A stretch of 64,000 nt of DNA from Clostridiales bacterium (GCA_004555205.1 SFIY01000001.1:56662-120661), one strand, 5' to 3'; positions 43,834-53,168 are shown, counted from the first letter of the stretch. The notes: generated by a model from the letters alone, not told the origin. Program-made: numbers and translations.

Positions 43834-45747
43834 TCATGAAAGGGGCAATTGCGTAAAGTCCGTCACCGCCCTGCGGCAAGTGCCGTTTTCGCACAAATAC
43901 CAGTTGGCAGCGTGCTCGGGCACAGGATAATCCGCCGTAAAGGGCGCACACTTGGCAAGACGCGAGGCATTTTTCGATGATTTATACAGCACATTCAAAT
44001 CCTCCGGCAGCCCCTTCTTTATTTCCTCCGGCAGTTCTTCTCCGCAGACAACCAGTTCCCTGCCCGGTTTCAGCGCACGCTGTATGGCCAGCATGGCAAA
44101 GCAATGTGCCGCAGGATAATCCTCAGCCTGTCCTGCCGCAAACCGGAGCTGGCGGTCGGCCGCCTCACGCCATCTGTTCTCGCCTGTGAGCTGTGCCAGC
44201 ATTTCCAATACCATCGCCGCCACGGAGTTGCCCGACGGGATAGCGCCGTCATAGGTTTCCTTGGGCCGGTGGATCAGCGGCGGGGCATCATGCGCCGTGA
44301 GAAAATAGCCGCCGTTTTCATCCTCGAAAAAGTCCATCATCTGCTCTGCGCGAAAAATTGCCTGCTCCAGATAGTCAATGTTCAAAGTCGCGCGGTACAG
44401 GGCCAGCAGTGCCAGCGCATACACCGCATAATCGTCCAACTGCCCATCGTTGGCCGCCTCACCGTCACGATAGCGCAAATACAGCCGGTTATCGGCGTCT
44501 GTCATATTTTCTTCGATAAACCGGCAGCAACGAACGGCATCGTCCGTATAGCCGCAGCGTACCAGCGCAATGATCGTCCAGGCGTTCCAAGACAGCAGTA
44601 TTTTGTCGTCCGTGTGCAGTTTGGTGCGTGCCCTGCGATAGTCATAGAGCTTTTGCAGCCGCTCCTCACGCCACGGCGATTCCATGGACTCAATGCGATT
44701 GGGTATATTCACCGTTTCACTGATACCGTACACGCGGCAAAATGCCTCGCCCTCGGCATTGCCCAAAACGTCCTTGATCTCATGGGGCCGCATGGCATAG
44801 TACTTCCCCTCCACTCCCTCACTGTCGGCATCCTGTCCGCAGTAAAAACCGCCCTGCGGCGATTGCAGCTCACGCAGCAGATAACGGGCCGTGCGGTCTG
44901 CTATGTCCGCATACGCGGTATTTTGTGTTTGTTCGCCTGCCTGACGGTAGGCAAGCATCAGCAGCGCATTGTCATAGAGCATCTTTTCAAAGTGCGGTAT
45001 AAACCATTGGCGGTCGGTGGAATAGCGTGAAAATCCGCCGCCGATCTGATCGAAGATACCGCCGCGTGCCATGGCGGTCAGCGTGGTCTCTACCATATCC
45101 CATTCTCCGTATGCCATAAGAAACAGCAAATTATGCGGCGTAGGAAATTTCGGTGCCGTACCAAAACCGCCCCATTTTGCATCAAAACTGCTGCGCAGGG
45201 CGCAATAGGCGCTGTTCAAAAGAGCTTTGTCGGGGTGGGCGGTTTTTTCGCTTGTTTGCCGCAGAAAATCCGTGATCCGTTCGCCTGTTTGCAGCAGGCT
45301 CTCCCTGTCATTTTCCCACAGCCTGACCACCTCCTGCAGCAGCGCCAGCAATCCCGGCTGACCGTAGCGGCTGTGCTTGGGGAAATATGTGCCGGCAAAG
45401 AACGGTTTTTGCTCCGGTGTGAGCAGTACCGTCATCGGCCAGCCGCCGGCGCCTGTCATCGCCTGGCAGACTCTCATATACACTGCGTCAATGTCGGGCC
45501 GCTCCTCCCTGTCCACCTTGATGCATATAAAATGTTCGTTGAGCTCTGCCGCCACCTCCTCATCTTCAAAGGATTCGTGGGCCATTACATGACACCAATG
45601 GCAAGTGGAGTAGCCTATGCTGAGAAAAACAGGTTTGTCCTCGCTTTCGGCCCTCGCAAACGCTTCGTCGCACCACGGATACCAATCCACCGGATTGTCC
45701 TTGTGCTGCAGCAGGTACGGTGATTTTTCCCGAGATAATCTGTTCAT
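43834..45747 (-). CDS. Thioredoxin-domain protein, DUF255 (YyaL/SSP411 family)
   Basis: Protein of 637 residues. The N-terminal thioredoxin-like domain begins NRLSREKSPYLLQHKDNPVDWYPW (two adjacent stretches) with the CxxC in STCHWCHVM. A C-terminal (alpha/alpha)6 glycosidase-like barrel includes IFDQIGGGFSRYSTD and the GGFYCGQDADSEGVEG segment. The function of the family is not settled. It shares a strand and region with trxA and the FTR-like gene. Confidence 0.93.
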   Translation of the reverse strand: MNRLSREKSPYLLQHKDNPVDWYPWCDEAFARAESEDKPVFLSIGYSTCHWCHVMAHESFEDEEVAAELNEHFICIKVDREERPDIDAVYMRVCQAMTGAGGWPMTVLLTPEQKPFFAGTYFPKHSRYGQPGLLALLQEVVRLWENDRESLLQTGERITDFLRQTSEKTAHPDKALLNSAYCALRSSFDAKWGGFGTAPKFPTPHNLLFLMAYGEWDMVETTLTAMARGGIFDQIGGGFSRYSTDRQWFIPHFEKMLYDNALLMLAYRQAGEQTQNTAYADIADRTARYLLRELQSPQGGFYCGQDADSEGVEGKYYAMRPHEIKDVLGNAEGEAFCRVYGISETVNIPNRIESMESPWREERLQKLYDYRRARTKLHTDDKILLSWNAWTIIALVRCGYTDDAVRCCRFIEENMTDADNRLYLRYRDGEAANDGQLDDYAVYALALLALYRATLNIDYLEQAIFRAEQMMDFFEDENGGYFLTAHDAPPLIHRPKETYDGAIPSGNSVAAMVLEMLAQLTGENRWREAADRQLRFAAGQAEDYPAAHCFAMLAIQRALKPGRELVVCGEELPEEIKKGLPEDLNVLYKSSKNASRLAKCAPFTADYPVPEHAANWYLCENGTCRRAVTDFTQLPLS

Positions 45748-45878
45748 GTTCGTCTTCCCCTCTCGCTTACTGATGAGATGTATGCTTCCTTTATTTTCTG
45801 CAGCAAAGCAGCGCGAAATACATTACCTGCCGGAGCTGAAAGAAAAAATTGACGCGCAGAAGACATAAGCGTATTTAT

Positions 45879-45922
45879 AAAAATACCCATGATGCAGAGA
45901 ATCTGTGTCATGGGTATTTTTT
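45879..45922 (-). terminator. Terminator of prfC
   Basis: Stem AAAATACCCATGA with its complement (45879-45892 with 45908-45922), a long loop and a T run on the minus strand, 7 nt past the stop. Confidence 0.85.
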
Positions 45923-45928
45923 CCTTTT

Positions 45929-47515
45929 TCATTGTGATACGCTCAACTGGTCGTCCAGCACCAGGCCGTCGTTGTTCTTGGTCAGGAACCCCAATGACCA
46001 GGCGCCGCAGTAGGCGATAAAATAACGGTCGCGGAAATCCTGCAGTACGCGGGAATCGGTGCAAAGGGTAATATCCTCCATTTTGCCGGGATATTCCTTG
46101 ATGCGGATCAGATGGCTGTAAGGCAGCCCCTGCATACGCAGCTCCACACCGTATTCATTCTTCATCCGGTACTCAAACACATCAAACTGTAGCGAGCCCA
46201 CAACGCCCACCACAATATCCTCGTAGCCGCTGCCGGGGAACTTGAAGATTTGAATCGCGCCCTCCTGCGCAATCTGTTCCACGCCCTTGATGAACTGCTT
46301 GCGCTTCATGGTGTCCTTGGGCGAAACCGAGCGGAACATTTCCGGCTCAAAGGACGGGATACCGGAGTAACGGAATTTCTTGCCCGGCACGGTGATGGTA
46401 TCACCGATGGCAAATAACCCGGAGTCGAACACACCGATAATATCACCGGCATAGGCCTCGTCAACGATCTCGCGCTCGGCCGCCATCATGGACTGCGGCT
46501 GGCTCAGGCGCATTTTTTTACCGCTCTGCACATGGTAATACTCCCGATCGCGCTCAAACTTACCCGAGCAAATGCGCATAAAGGTCAAGCGATCACGGTG
46601 GGCCTTGTTCATATTGGCCTGGATCTTAAAGACAAACGCGGAAAAGTCCGGAGAAAAAGCGTCGATCACACCCTGATCGCTTTCCCGTGACAGGGGTGCG
46701 GTGGTCATGTTCAAAAAGGCCTCCAAAAACGGCTCCACGCCGAAGTTGGTCAAAGCCGAGCCGAAAAACACCGGGGACAGGGTACCGTTTTGCACGGCTT
46801 CCAAGTCGAACTCCTCACCGGCGCCCAACAGCTCCACATCCTCGCGCAGGGTGTTGGTCAATCGCTCACCGATGAGATCCGGCAGCGTCGGGTCATCCAG
46901 TTCCACTTCTGTAACGGCGGCCTTTCTGGCGTGACCGGCATCAGTGAAATGCAGAATGGACTTCTTCTTTCTGTCATACACGCCCCTAAACTCGCTGCCG
47001 CAGCCGATGGGCCAGTTGACGGGGTAAACATGGATCCCCAGCTCCCGTTCCACTTCCTCGCAAAGTGCCAAGGGGTCGCGTGTTTCGCGGTCCATCTTGT
47101 TGATAAAGGTAAAAACGGGAATATGGCGCATAGCGCACACCTTGAACAGCTTTCTGGTCTGCGGCTCCACGCCTTTTGCGCCGTCAATCACCATCACGGC
47201 ACTGTCTGCCGCCATCAGCGTGCGGTAGGTATCCTCAGAAAAGTCCTGATGGCCCGGGGTATCCAGAATATTGACGCAAAAGCCGTTGTGGCGGAACTGC
47301 ATCACGGACGAAGTCACGGAGATACCGCGCTGTTTTTCGATCTCCATCCAGTCCGAGGTGGCCGCGCGGGCGCGTTTGCCCTTCACCTCACCGGCCTGTG
47401 CAAGCGCTCCGCCGTAAAGCAGAAATTTTTCCGTCAGTGTTGTCTTACCGGCATCGGGGTGTGAAATAATGGCAAAAGTCCTGCGTCGTGATATTTCTTC
47501 GTGTAATGAGGTCAT
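45929..47515 (-). CDS. prfC: Peptide chain release factor 3
   Basis: Translational GTPase of 528 residues that recycles RF1/RF2 after termination. G1 is ISHPDAGKTTLTEKFL, G3 is DTPGHQDFSEDTYRTL and G4 is FINKMDRETRDP. RGISVTSSVMQF is the switch I region typical of RF3, distinct from EF-G. The ATG at 47515 follows AGGAGG by 9 nt. The open frame continues upstream through the tRNA gene but is not coding there. Confidence 0.97.
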   Translation of the reverse strand: MTSLHEEISRRRTFAIISHPDAGKTTLTEKFLLYGGALAQAGEVKGKRARAATSDWMEIEKQRGISVTSSVMQFRHNGFCVNILDTPGHQDFSEDTYRTLMAADSAVMVIDGAKGVEPQTRKLFKVCAMRHIPVFTFINKMDRETRDPLALCEEVERELGIHVYPVNWPIGCGSEFRGVYDRKKKSILHFTDAGHARKAAVTEVELDDPTLPDLIGERLTNTLREDVELLGAGEEFDLEAVQNGTLSPVFFGSALTNFGVEPFLEAFLNMTTAPLSRESDQGVIDAFSPDFSAFVFKIQANMNKAHRDRLTFMRICSGKFERDREYYHVQSGKKMRLSQPQSMMAAEREIVDEAYAGDIIGVFDSGLFAIGDTITVPGKKFRYSGIPSFEPEMFRSVSPKDTMKRKQFIKGVEQIAQEGAIQIFKFPGSGYEDIVVGVVGSLQFDVFEYRMKNEYGVELRMQGLPYSHLIRIKEYPGKMEDITLCTDSRVLQDFRDRYFIAYCGAWSLGFLTKNNDGLVLDDQLSVSQ

Positions 47516-47596
47516 GTGTTTTTCCTCCTGTATCGGATACGGCAATCGTGTGCCATTTTTGTTGTCATATATTATCTGCAGATAAATACCGCAAAT

Positions 47597-47632
47597 AAAA
47601 AACCTTGAAAGCACAAGGTTTTCAAGGTTTTT

Positions 47633-47633
<1 letters not shown>
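47597..47633 (-). terminator. Terminator of the tRNA-Ala gene
   Basis: 14-bp AT-rich stem (47597-47610 with 47619-47633) directly after the CCA end, followed by T-rich sequence. The prfC start is 80 nt further on. Confidence 0.8.
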
Positions 47634-47708
<75 letters not shown>

Positions 47709-47848
47709 ATATTTTGTTGTCGTTCATCAGTTCTGTTCCCTGACGACTTGTTTAGTATACCTTGCGTACCGCCAAATGTCAACCCTAAATTTTAATTTTT
47801 CCCATCTTTTTGCAAATCATCGCCGTACACGCTATTTTTGTCCGGATG

Positions 47849-47879
47849 CTAAGCGCGCTGCAAGATGCAGCGCGCTTAG
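47849..47879 (-). terminator. Hairpin downstream of the AgcS symporter gene
   Basis: 14-bp GC-rich stem (CTAAGCGCGCTGCA with its complement) and a 3-nt loop, 16 nt after the stop; no T run. No gene is seen between it and the tRNA (47709-47848). Confidence 0.75.
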
Positions 47880-47895
47880 TATCCTCAACATACAG

Positions 47896-49314
47896 TTATT
47901 CCACCTTGGGTGCTTTCTGCTTGGCAAAGTACTCCTTGGTTTCCTTGCCGATCAGGCCGCCCAGAACGAGCAGAGCCACCAGGTTAGGCAGCGCCATCAA
48001 ACCGTTGAAAATATCGGCAATGGTCCAAACGGAGGATACGGTCATGAACGGGCCGATAAAGATCGCCAGCACAAACAGGTAACGGTAGATCTTCACCAGG
48101 TTCTGCTTGCCGTTGCACAGGTACTCCACGCAGCGCTCACCGTAGTAATCCCAACCCAGGATGGTGGTGAAAGCGAAGAAGACCAGGCAGATCATCAGCA
48201 CGAAAGCGGACACAGTGGGATTGAAGGGCAGGCCGCTCTGGAACGCATGGGTGGTGATTTGCACGCCTTCCAAACCCAGCTCAGGCTTCCAGCTTCCGCC
48301 GATCACGATGGACAAACCGGTCATCGTGCAGATGATGATGGTGTCGATAAAGGTACCGGTCATGGTAACCAGACCCTGACGGGTGAAATCCTTGGTCTTA
48401 GCGGCGGCAGCGGCAATAGGCGCAGAACCCAGGCCGGCCTCGTTGGAGAAGATACCGCGTGCGATACCCTTCTGCATAGCGATCAGCATCGTACCGACCG
48501 CACCGCCGGTCACAGCGCTGGGATTGAATGCACCGGTAACAATCTCCACCACGGCGGCGGGGATCTTGGTCACATTGCAAACCAGCAGGATCAGAGCAAA
48601 CAGAACGTACAGCACGGCCATGAAAGGCACCACAACCTCTGTCACCTTGGCGATACGCTTCAGCCCGCCGATGACGACCAAACCCACGCAGATGGTCAGC
48701 ACGATGCTGGCGCCCACCAGCAGCATGTTGGTCTGAACACCGAGAATGGTAAAGGTCTTGCTGGTTTGATTCGGATCAAAGAAGTTGGTAATAGCGGAGG
48801 TAATGCCGTTGATCTGGGTAAAGGTACCGATACCCAGCAGACCGGCGCAGGCGCCGAAGACGGCAAACAGCACAGCCAGCCACTTCCACTTGGGGCCCAT
48901 GCCGCGCTCAATGTAGTAGAACGGGCCGCCCAGTGCGTGACCGTCCTCATCCAGCTTACGGAAGCGGACGGCCAGATACCCTTCGGCGAACTTGGTCGCC
49001 ATACCGAAGAAAGCCGCAACCAGCATCCAGAACAGGGCGCCGGGGCCGCCGGCTGCGATAGCGGTCGCCACACCGACGATATTACCGGTACCGATGGTGG
49101 CGGACAGCGCCGTGCACAGAGCGCCGAAGCTGCTGACTTCGCCCTCGCCGCCTTCTTCGTTCTGCACCATGTACTTCAGGGCCTTACCCAGATGGCGTAC
49201 CTGCACACCGCGCACGCGGATGGTCAGATAGATACCGGTGGCCAGGATCAGGACGATCAGGGGTATGCCCCATACAAAGTCATCGATTTTTACAATGATT
49301 TCTTCAAATCCCAT
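47896..49314 (-). CDS. Sodium:alanine/glycine symporter, AgcS family
   Basis: Membrane transporter of 472 residues with about 11 helices that imports alanine or glycine with sodium. The family signature SNEAGLGSAPIAAAAAKTKD is present. ALSATIGTGNIVGVATAIAAGGPGALFW is the conserved early loop (two adjacent stretches). AAGGAG precedes the ATG. The leader carries a glycine riboswitch, so glycine is a likely substrate or at least the signal. Confidence 0.95.
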   Translation of the reverse strand: MGFEEIIVKIDDFVWGIPLIVLILATGIYLTIRVRGVQVRHLGKALKYMVQNEEGGEGEVSSFGALCTALSATIGTGNIVGVATAIAAGGPGALFWMLVAAFFGMATKFAEGYLAVRFRKLDEDGHALGGPFYYIERGMGPKWKWLAVLFAVFGACAGLLGIGTFTQINGITSAITNFFDPNQTSKTFTILGVQTNMLLVGASIVLTICVGLVVIGGLKRIAKVTEVVVPFMAVLYVLFALILLVCNVTKIPAAVVEIVTGAFNPSAVTGGAVGTMLIAMQKGIARGIFSNEAGLGSAPIAAAAAKTKDFTRQGLVTMTGTFIDTIIICTMTGLSIVIGGSWKPELGLEGVQITTHAFQSGLPFNPTVSAFVLMICLVFFAFTTILGWDYYGERCVEYLCNGKQNLVKIYRYLFVLAIFIGPFMTVSSVWTIADIFNGLMALPNLVALLVLGGLIGKETKEYFAKQKAPKVE

Positions 49315-49354
49315 GTTGATTTACTCCTTTGTCTGTCTATTCATTTCACACAAT

Positions 49355-49557
49355 AAAAAAGAGAACACCCGAAGCGGCGTTCTCACACAAAAAGCAAAGA
49401 CGGAAGCAGATTCCGTTTCTCTGTCCTTTTGCCTGAGAGATTCAGCTTTCAAAGCCTTACACCTTCGGCACCCAATTGAATGGGATTCTCCAGAGCCCCC
49501 TCCTCTTTCAGTCTCCTTTCGGATTCTTAAAGACTCATAGGGCAATATGAAATTGAT
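49355..49557 (-). promoter_or_regulatory. Glycine riboswitch with downstream terminator
   Basis: One gcvT-type aptamer is clear on the minus strand (about 49545-49415). It has GGAGAATCCCATT and GGGTGCCGAAGG, and a 3' part AATCTCTCAGGCAAAAGGAC then AGAG. A stem GAGAACGCC/GGTGTTCTC (49384-49361) with a T run (49360-49355) follows and should form or not form depending on glycine. I see only one full aptamer, not the usual tandem pair. Confidence 0.9.
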
Positions 49558-49563
49558 GGATAG

Positions 49564-49592
49564 ACTATAGCACACTATTTTCCTCTTTGCAA
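49564..49592 (-). promoter_or_regulatory. SigA promoter of the glycine riboswitch leader
   Basis: TTGCAA (49592-49587), 17 nt, TATAGT (49569-49564) on the minus strand. Confidence 0.83.
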
Positions 49593-49805
49593 CACTTTTT
49601 TTAATTTTTTGTGAACATTTTTTATGTTGACCGTATGGCGAAACGACGCGGCAAGGAGAGCGAGAAATACAGCTTGACAGTATTTCCCAAGGAGTCCGCT
49701 CCGTGTAAGGTGTCCCGTTACGGCGCCTGCGGCAGCATGTGGCGGACATCGCTTGTGGTGGTGCCGGTGATTTGCCTGCTTCCCTTTCCCTGTTCGCTCA
49801 TACAT
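49593..49805. other. Intergenic stretch without a supported gene
   Basis: About 210 nt between the symporter promoter and the terminator of the XRE gene. A plus-strand frame of 77 codons (49611-49844) crosses it, but it has no ribosome site, runs through the terminator hairpin and matches no family I know. I see no other structure. Confidence 0.5.
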
Positions 49806-49839
49806 AACAAAAACGCCTGCGTGAGCAGGCATTTTTGTT
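49806..49839 (-). terminator. Terminator of the XRE regulator gene
   Basis: 15-bp stem with one mismatch (49806-49820 with 49825-49839), a 4-nt loop and flanking A/T runs. It overlaps the stop codon of the gene. Confidence 0.88.
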
Positions 49840-50818
49840 ATTGATCTCTCCGAAAAGCGCCAAGCAGTCCCATCAGCGCCGGATATAATACGCCGGCCAC
49901 CGGCCAGATGATCCAAGTGCGGTTCCAATCGTTGCTGATAAAGCTCCATGCCAGAAAGACGGCCGTGGCCGTCATCCAATAGGCCGTTCCGATGGCCGAC
50001 AGGCGCTTATTTTTGCCGGTTTTATTTTGGCGCGTGTACTCGCCCTCCTCCAGCAGTTTTTGCATGGCCGACCAGGGCGTCGCACCTCTGATAATCATGT
50101 ATATGCCCACCGCCACCATCAGCAGCAGCGCCCCCACGCCTACCGTGGCCCAAATGCTGGCGCTGGTGTACTCCATCAGCGCGCCCAGCGCAAGCGGTAC
50201 CACCGACAAAATGCACAAACATACGCCGATCACCAAATGGCGCATATAAGTGGCGCGATAGCGTTCCTGCTTCTCGCGCAGCATACCGCTTACGCCGTAA
50301 GCGGTTTCAATGACTTCGCTTTCCAGATATTCATAGGGCTTGCGTTTCATGCCGATATAGATAAACAGCGCGACCGCCGCTGCCACAAGAAGCAGCAGTA
50401 CCGCCAGACCTATACCCGCCGCAGCGCCCTCGCTGACTGTTCCTGTATCCGCCGCACCTGCCAGCAAAATCAGACAGATGGGCGAACAGATGCACATGGC
50501 CACGCCCAGAGCCAGCCATTTACCTGTGCGCTCGGTCACGGAGAGATACGTATTGGCCTCCTCCATAGAGACCTTGCGCGGTGTTATTTCATCCTCTGTT
50601 GTCACATATTCCGGCTCGCCCTGTTCATCCTTCAGGAGGTAGTCCGTTGTCACGCCGAAAAGCTGGGACATGGCCAGAATCTTATTCAAATCGGGCGTAG
50701 ACTGGGCGCCCTCCCATTTGGAAATCGACTGGCGCGTCACCTGCAGCTTTTCCGCCAGTTCCTCCTGCGACCAGCCGTTCTTCTTCCGCAGGTCGATGAT
50801 TTTATCTGCCAATATCAT
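49838..50818 (-). CDS. XRE-type transcriptional regulator with C-terminal membrane domain
   Basis: Protein of 326 residues. Residues 5-60 are a Cro/C1 helix-turn-helix (LRKKNGWSQEELAEKLQVTR then QSISKWEGAQ). The rest holds about six hydrophobic spans, grouped as two helices, a cytoplasmic loop, two helices and two helices near the end. HTH proteins fused to membrane domains are common in Firmicutes and may sense envelope state, but the targets are unknown. GAGG precedes the ATG at 50818. Confidence 0.88.
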   Translation of the reverse strand: MILADKIIDLRKKNGWSQEELAEKLQVTRQSISKWEGAQSTPDLNKILAMSQLFGVTTDYLLKDEQGEPEYVTTEDEITPRKVSMEEANTYLSVTERTGKWLALGVAMCICSPICLILLAGAADTGTVSEGAAAGIGLAVLLLLVAAAVALFIYIGMKRKPYEYLESEVIETAYGVSGMLREKQERYRATYMRHLVIGVCLCILSVVPLALGALMEYTSASIWATVGVGALLLMVAVGIYMIIRGATPWSAMQKLLEEGEYTRQNKTGKNKRLSAIGTAYWMTATAVFLAWSFISNDWNRTWIIWPVAGVLYPALMGLLGAFRRDQ

Positions 50819-50938
50819 ATCAGTCACCTCAAAATCAGTTTTGCCGGAGCGATCCGGTACGGAAACCATAGCATATTTACCGCTTTACTTGCCAGAAAGC
50901 GAACTTGGCAATTTGTCAACTGACGGTTGCAAAGCCTG

Positions 50939-52012
50939 TTATTCAGCCAGTTTGAACGACATATGCACCGGATTATGGTCGGAATAAGCAAATCCGGTGT
51001 CAATCACCTCCGTCATCGATACACTGACATTATCCGACACAATAAAGCCGTCTACCGTCAGCACAAACTGCCCTGCATGATAAGGGCCATCGGCATTGCG
51101 GCAGCTTGGCACAGGCTGCGCTTCATTCAGCGGCGCTATCAGCGTCAGATTCGTGCCCTCAAAAATCCCCTCCGGCAGTGGCTGTGCCCAGTTATACGCC
51201 ACATCCGCTTTTCCGAAATACACACTTGAATCACCAAGAATATCCTTGTTGAAATCACCGCCGCAGACGGCGTAGTTGCCCGCCTCATATTCGCTCTGCA
51301 TATCCTGCAGCAGCATTTGCAGTTGCTCCGTTGCGATGGCACCGTCCGATGTATAGGCCGACAGATGCACATTGAAAAGCACCAGCTCTCTGCCGTCCGA
51401 TACAGGAATATAGCTCTTGGCATAGCAGCGGTCCAGATCCACCAGTTTCATCACACCGTCCTCCACCGGCAGTTCCACGCGTTCCGCCGAAAGGATGCCA
51501 AACTGCGAGAAAGTGGCAATACCCGAAACGGATTTCCCGTGGGGTTGGGTCAAGGGATACATCAAATACGGCGAATCGTAGTTGCATACATAAAGATCGT
51601 CATAGTTATGCTCCCGCAGCTTCCCTTTCAGCATGGCATATTCATCCACATGATAGGTGCGTGTGGCGTCGGTATCTACCTCCTGCAGCAGGAGGAACTG
51701 CGCCTCCTGTTCATCTAACAGGCCGCCGATTTTTTCCATGTTGCTGTGCAGCCGCTCCTTGCTCCGGGCCCGGGACTCCGTGCCGCCGTCCATAAAGAAG
51801 CCATAATCGCTTTCATAGGCGCCAAAGCCGATGTTCCACGATACCATATCATATTCCTTATTCACTTCCGCTTTTTCTGCGATAGCAGGGTTTCTGTCGA
51901 TCACTTCATTGCCGATACGGTGATAGTCGATCAACACATAGGCAAGATAGCCTATGACGATCAGTACCAGCGCCAAAACAAGGCATACAATGACTTTTAC
52001 GGCTTTTTTCAT
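50939..52012 (-). CDS. Endonuclease/exonuclease/phosphatase-fold protein, membrane-anchored
   Basis: Protein of 357 residues. Residues 5-28 are a membrane anchor or uncleaved signal. The rest is an EEP domain of the DNase I/sphingomyelinase fold: VSWNIGFGAYESDYG, LLLQEVDTDATRT (metal Glu), LFNVHLSAYTSDG, CGGDFNKDILGDSS (Asn/Asp site) and a final YSDHNPVHMSF (Asp-His). All catalytic elements are present, so it is likely active outside the membrane. The substrate (nucleic acid, phospholipid or inositol phosphate) cannot be told. AAAGGAG precedes ATG 52012. Confidence 0.9.
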   Translation of the reverse strand: MKKAVKVIVCLVLALVLIVIGYLAYVLIDYHRIGNEVIDRNPAIAEKAEVNKEYDMVSWNIGFGAYESDYGFFMDGGTESRARSKERLHSNMEKIGGLLDEQEAQFLLLQEVDTDATRTYHVDEYAMLKGKLREHNYDDLYVCNYDSPYLMYPLTQPHGKSVSGIATFSQFGILSAERVELPVEDGVMKLVDLDRCYAKSYIPVSDGRELVLFNVHLSAYTSDGAIATEQLQMLLQDMQSEYEAGNYAVCGGDFNKDILGDSSVYFGKADVAYNWAQPLPEGIFEGTNLTLIAPLNEAQPVPSCRNADGPYHAGQFVLTVDGFIVSDNVSVSMTEVIDTGFAYSDHNPVHMSFKLAE

Positions 52013-52028
52013 GGACGGCACTCCTTTA

Positions 52029-52057
52029 TTTACATTTTTCCGCAAATGTATTATAAT
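52029..52057 (+). promoter_or_regulatory. SigA promoter of the rhomboid-lspA pair
   Basis: TTTACA (52029-52034), 17 nt, TATAAT (52052-52057), about 33 nt before the rhomboid start. Confidence 0.78.
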
Positions 52058-52090
52058 CGATATAGATTCATTTGAAAAGAGGATTTTACC

Positions 52091-52663
52091 TTGAAGAAAT
52101 TAGTGATTCGTTTTAATTCTCCTGCCGTTTTGACCTTTGCGCTGCTCAGTCTGCTCACGCTTTTGTTGGACAGCCTTACCGGCGGCCGCACAACGATGCA
52201 GTTTTTCAGCGTCTATCGCTCCTCGCTGGCCGATCCGCTGACCTACATACGCTTTTTCGGCCATGTGCTGGGCCATTCCGGCTATGCCCACTACATGGGC
52301 AATATGCTGCTGTTGCTGCTGGTCGGTCCGGCTCTGGAGGAAAAATACGGCAGCCGCACGATAATACTGACCATTGTCATTACCGCGCTGGTCACCGGCT
52401 TGGTGCAGTTCATCTTCTTCCCCGGCTCGGCACTGCTCGGTGCCAGCGGCGTGGTGTTTATGATGATCGTTCTCTCCTCGTTCACGGAGATGAAGCGCGG
52501 CGGTATTCCCCTGACGCTGATTCTGGTGGTGGTCTTCTATTTGGGCGGTGAGATCTCAGACGGCCTGCTGAAAAGCGATAATGTGTCGCAGATGACCCAT
52601 ATTGTGGGTGGTGTATGCGGCATTGTGTTTGGCTTCACGCTGCCCAATTATCGCAGACGCTAA
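52091..52663 (+). CDS. Rhomboid-family intramembrane serine protease
   Basis: Membrane protein of 190 residues with about six helices. The catalytic serine is Ser119 in LLGASGVVF and the histidine is His170 in MTHIVGGVCG. HSGYAHYMGNM (about 62-72) matches the conserved His-x3-N region. The start is TTG at 52091 with AGAGG 10 nt upstream. It lies 12 nt before lspA and is probably co-transcribed, pairing two membrane proteases. Confidence 0.92.
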   Translation: MKKLVIRFNSPAVLTFALLSLLTLLLDSLTGGRTTMQFFSVYRSSLADPLTYIRFFGHVLGHSGYAHYMGNMLLLLLVGPALEEKYGSRTIILTIVITALVTGLVQFIFFPGSALLGASGVVFMMIVLSSFTEMKRGGIPLTLILVVVFYLGGEISDGLLKSDNVSQMTHIVGGVCGIVFGFTLPNYRRR

Positions 52664-52675
52664 GGAGGTTTCGCT

Positions 52676-53125
52676 ATGTGGATCGCTCTGCTTGCCGCCG
52701 CTGCCCTATTTGCCTCAGACCGCCTGCTGAAGCACCTCGCCCGGCAAGGGAAGCTGACATTCTCCGCCGCAAACGGCCATGTTGTCACGACGCATCATGA
52801 AAACAGCGGTATGATGTTCGGCCTGTGTAAGAAGCAGCAAACACTGACAAGGTATTTACCCTGCGTGTCTTTGCTGGCCGTTTTGTGGTATTTCCTCCCT
52901 CATTTTTCCCGGAGAAGCACCCTGTCCAAAGCCGGTATCGTCCTGTTTACGCTGGGCGGTATCAGCAATATATATGACCGCATCCGCCGCGGCAGTGTCA
53001 CGGACTATATCCGTTTTCCCAAGCTGCCCGTGAAAAAGCTGGCGCGTTTGATATGGAATGTGGCGGATTTCATGATCCTGCTCGGTGCCTTGTTCACATG
53101 GATCGGCACATGGAAAGGCAAATAG
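52676..53125 (+). CDS. lspA: Signal peptidase II
   Basis: Aspartic membrane protease of 149 residues that removes lipoprotein signal peptides. ENSGMMFGL is the NxGxxFG motif. The catalytic aspartates are Asp101 in GGISNIYDRIRRGSVTDYI and Asp131 in WNVADFMI. Four hydrophobic spans are present. AAGGAGG precedes the ATG. It is divergent within the family but complete; the window encodes at least two lipoproteins (27475 and 37621) that would need such an enzyme. Confidence 0.9.
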   Translation: MWIALLAAAALFASDRLLKHLARQGKLTFSAANGHVVTTHHENSGMMFGLCKKQQTLTRYLPCVSLLAVLWYFLPHFSRRSTLSKAGIVLFTLGGISNIYDRIRRGSVTDYIRFPKLPVKKLARLIWNVADFMILLGALFTWIGTWKGK

Positions 53126-53130
53126 AAAAA

Positions 53131-53161
53131 CAATGCCTGAGGGATTTCCTCACAGGCATTG
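53131..53161. terminator. Hairpin between convergent lspA and B3/4 genes
   Basis: Stem CAATGCCTGAGG with its complement (one 2-nt bulge) in the 43-nt space between two convergent stops. It probably serves both. Confidence 0.78.
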
Positions 53162-53168
53162 CTTTGTC

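Noticed and set aside
49385..49420. A second glycine aptamer
   Set aside because: The space between the single aptamer and the terminator is too short and lacks the repeated core sequences.
49611..49844. Possible 77-residue plus-strand gene between the symporter and the XRE gene
   Set aside because: No ribosome site, it reads through the terminator hairpin at its end, and no recognisable family.
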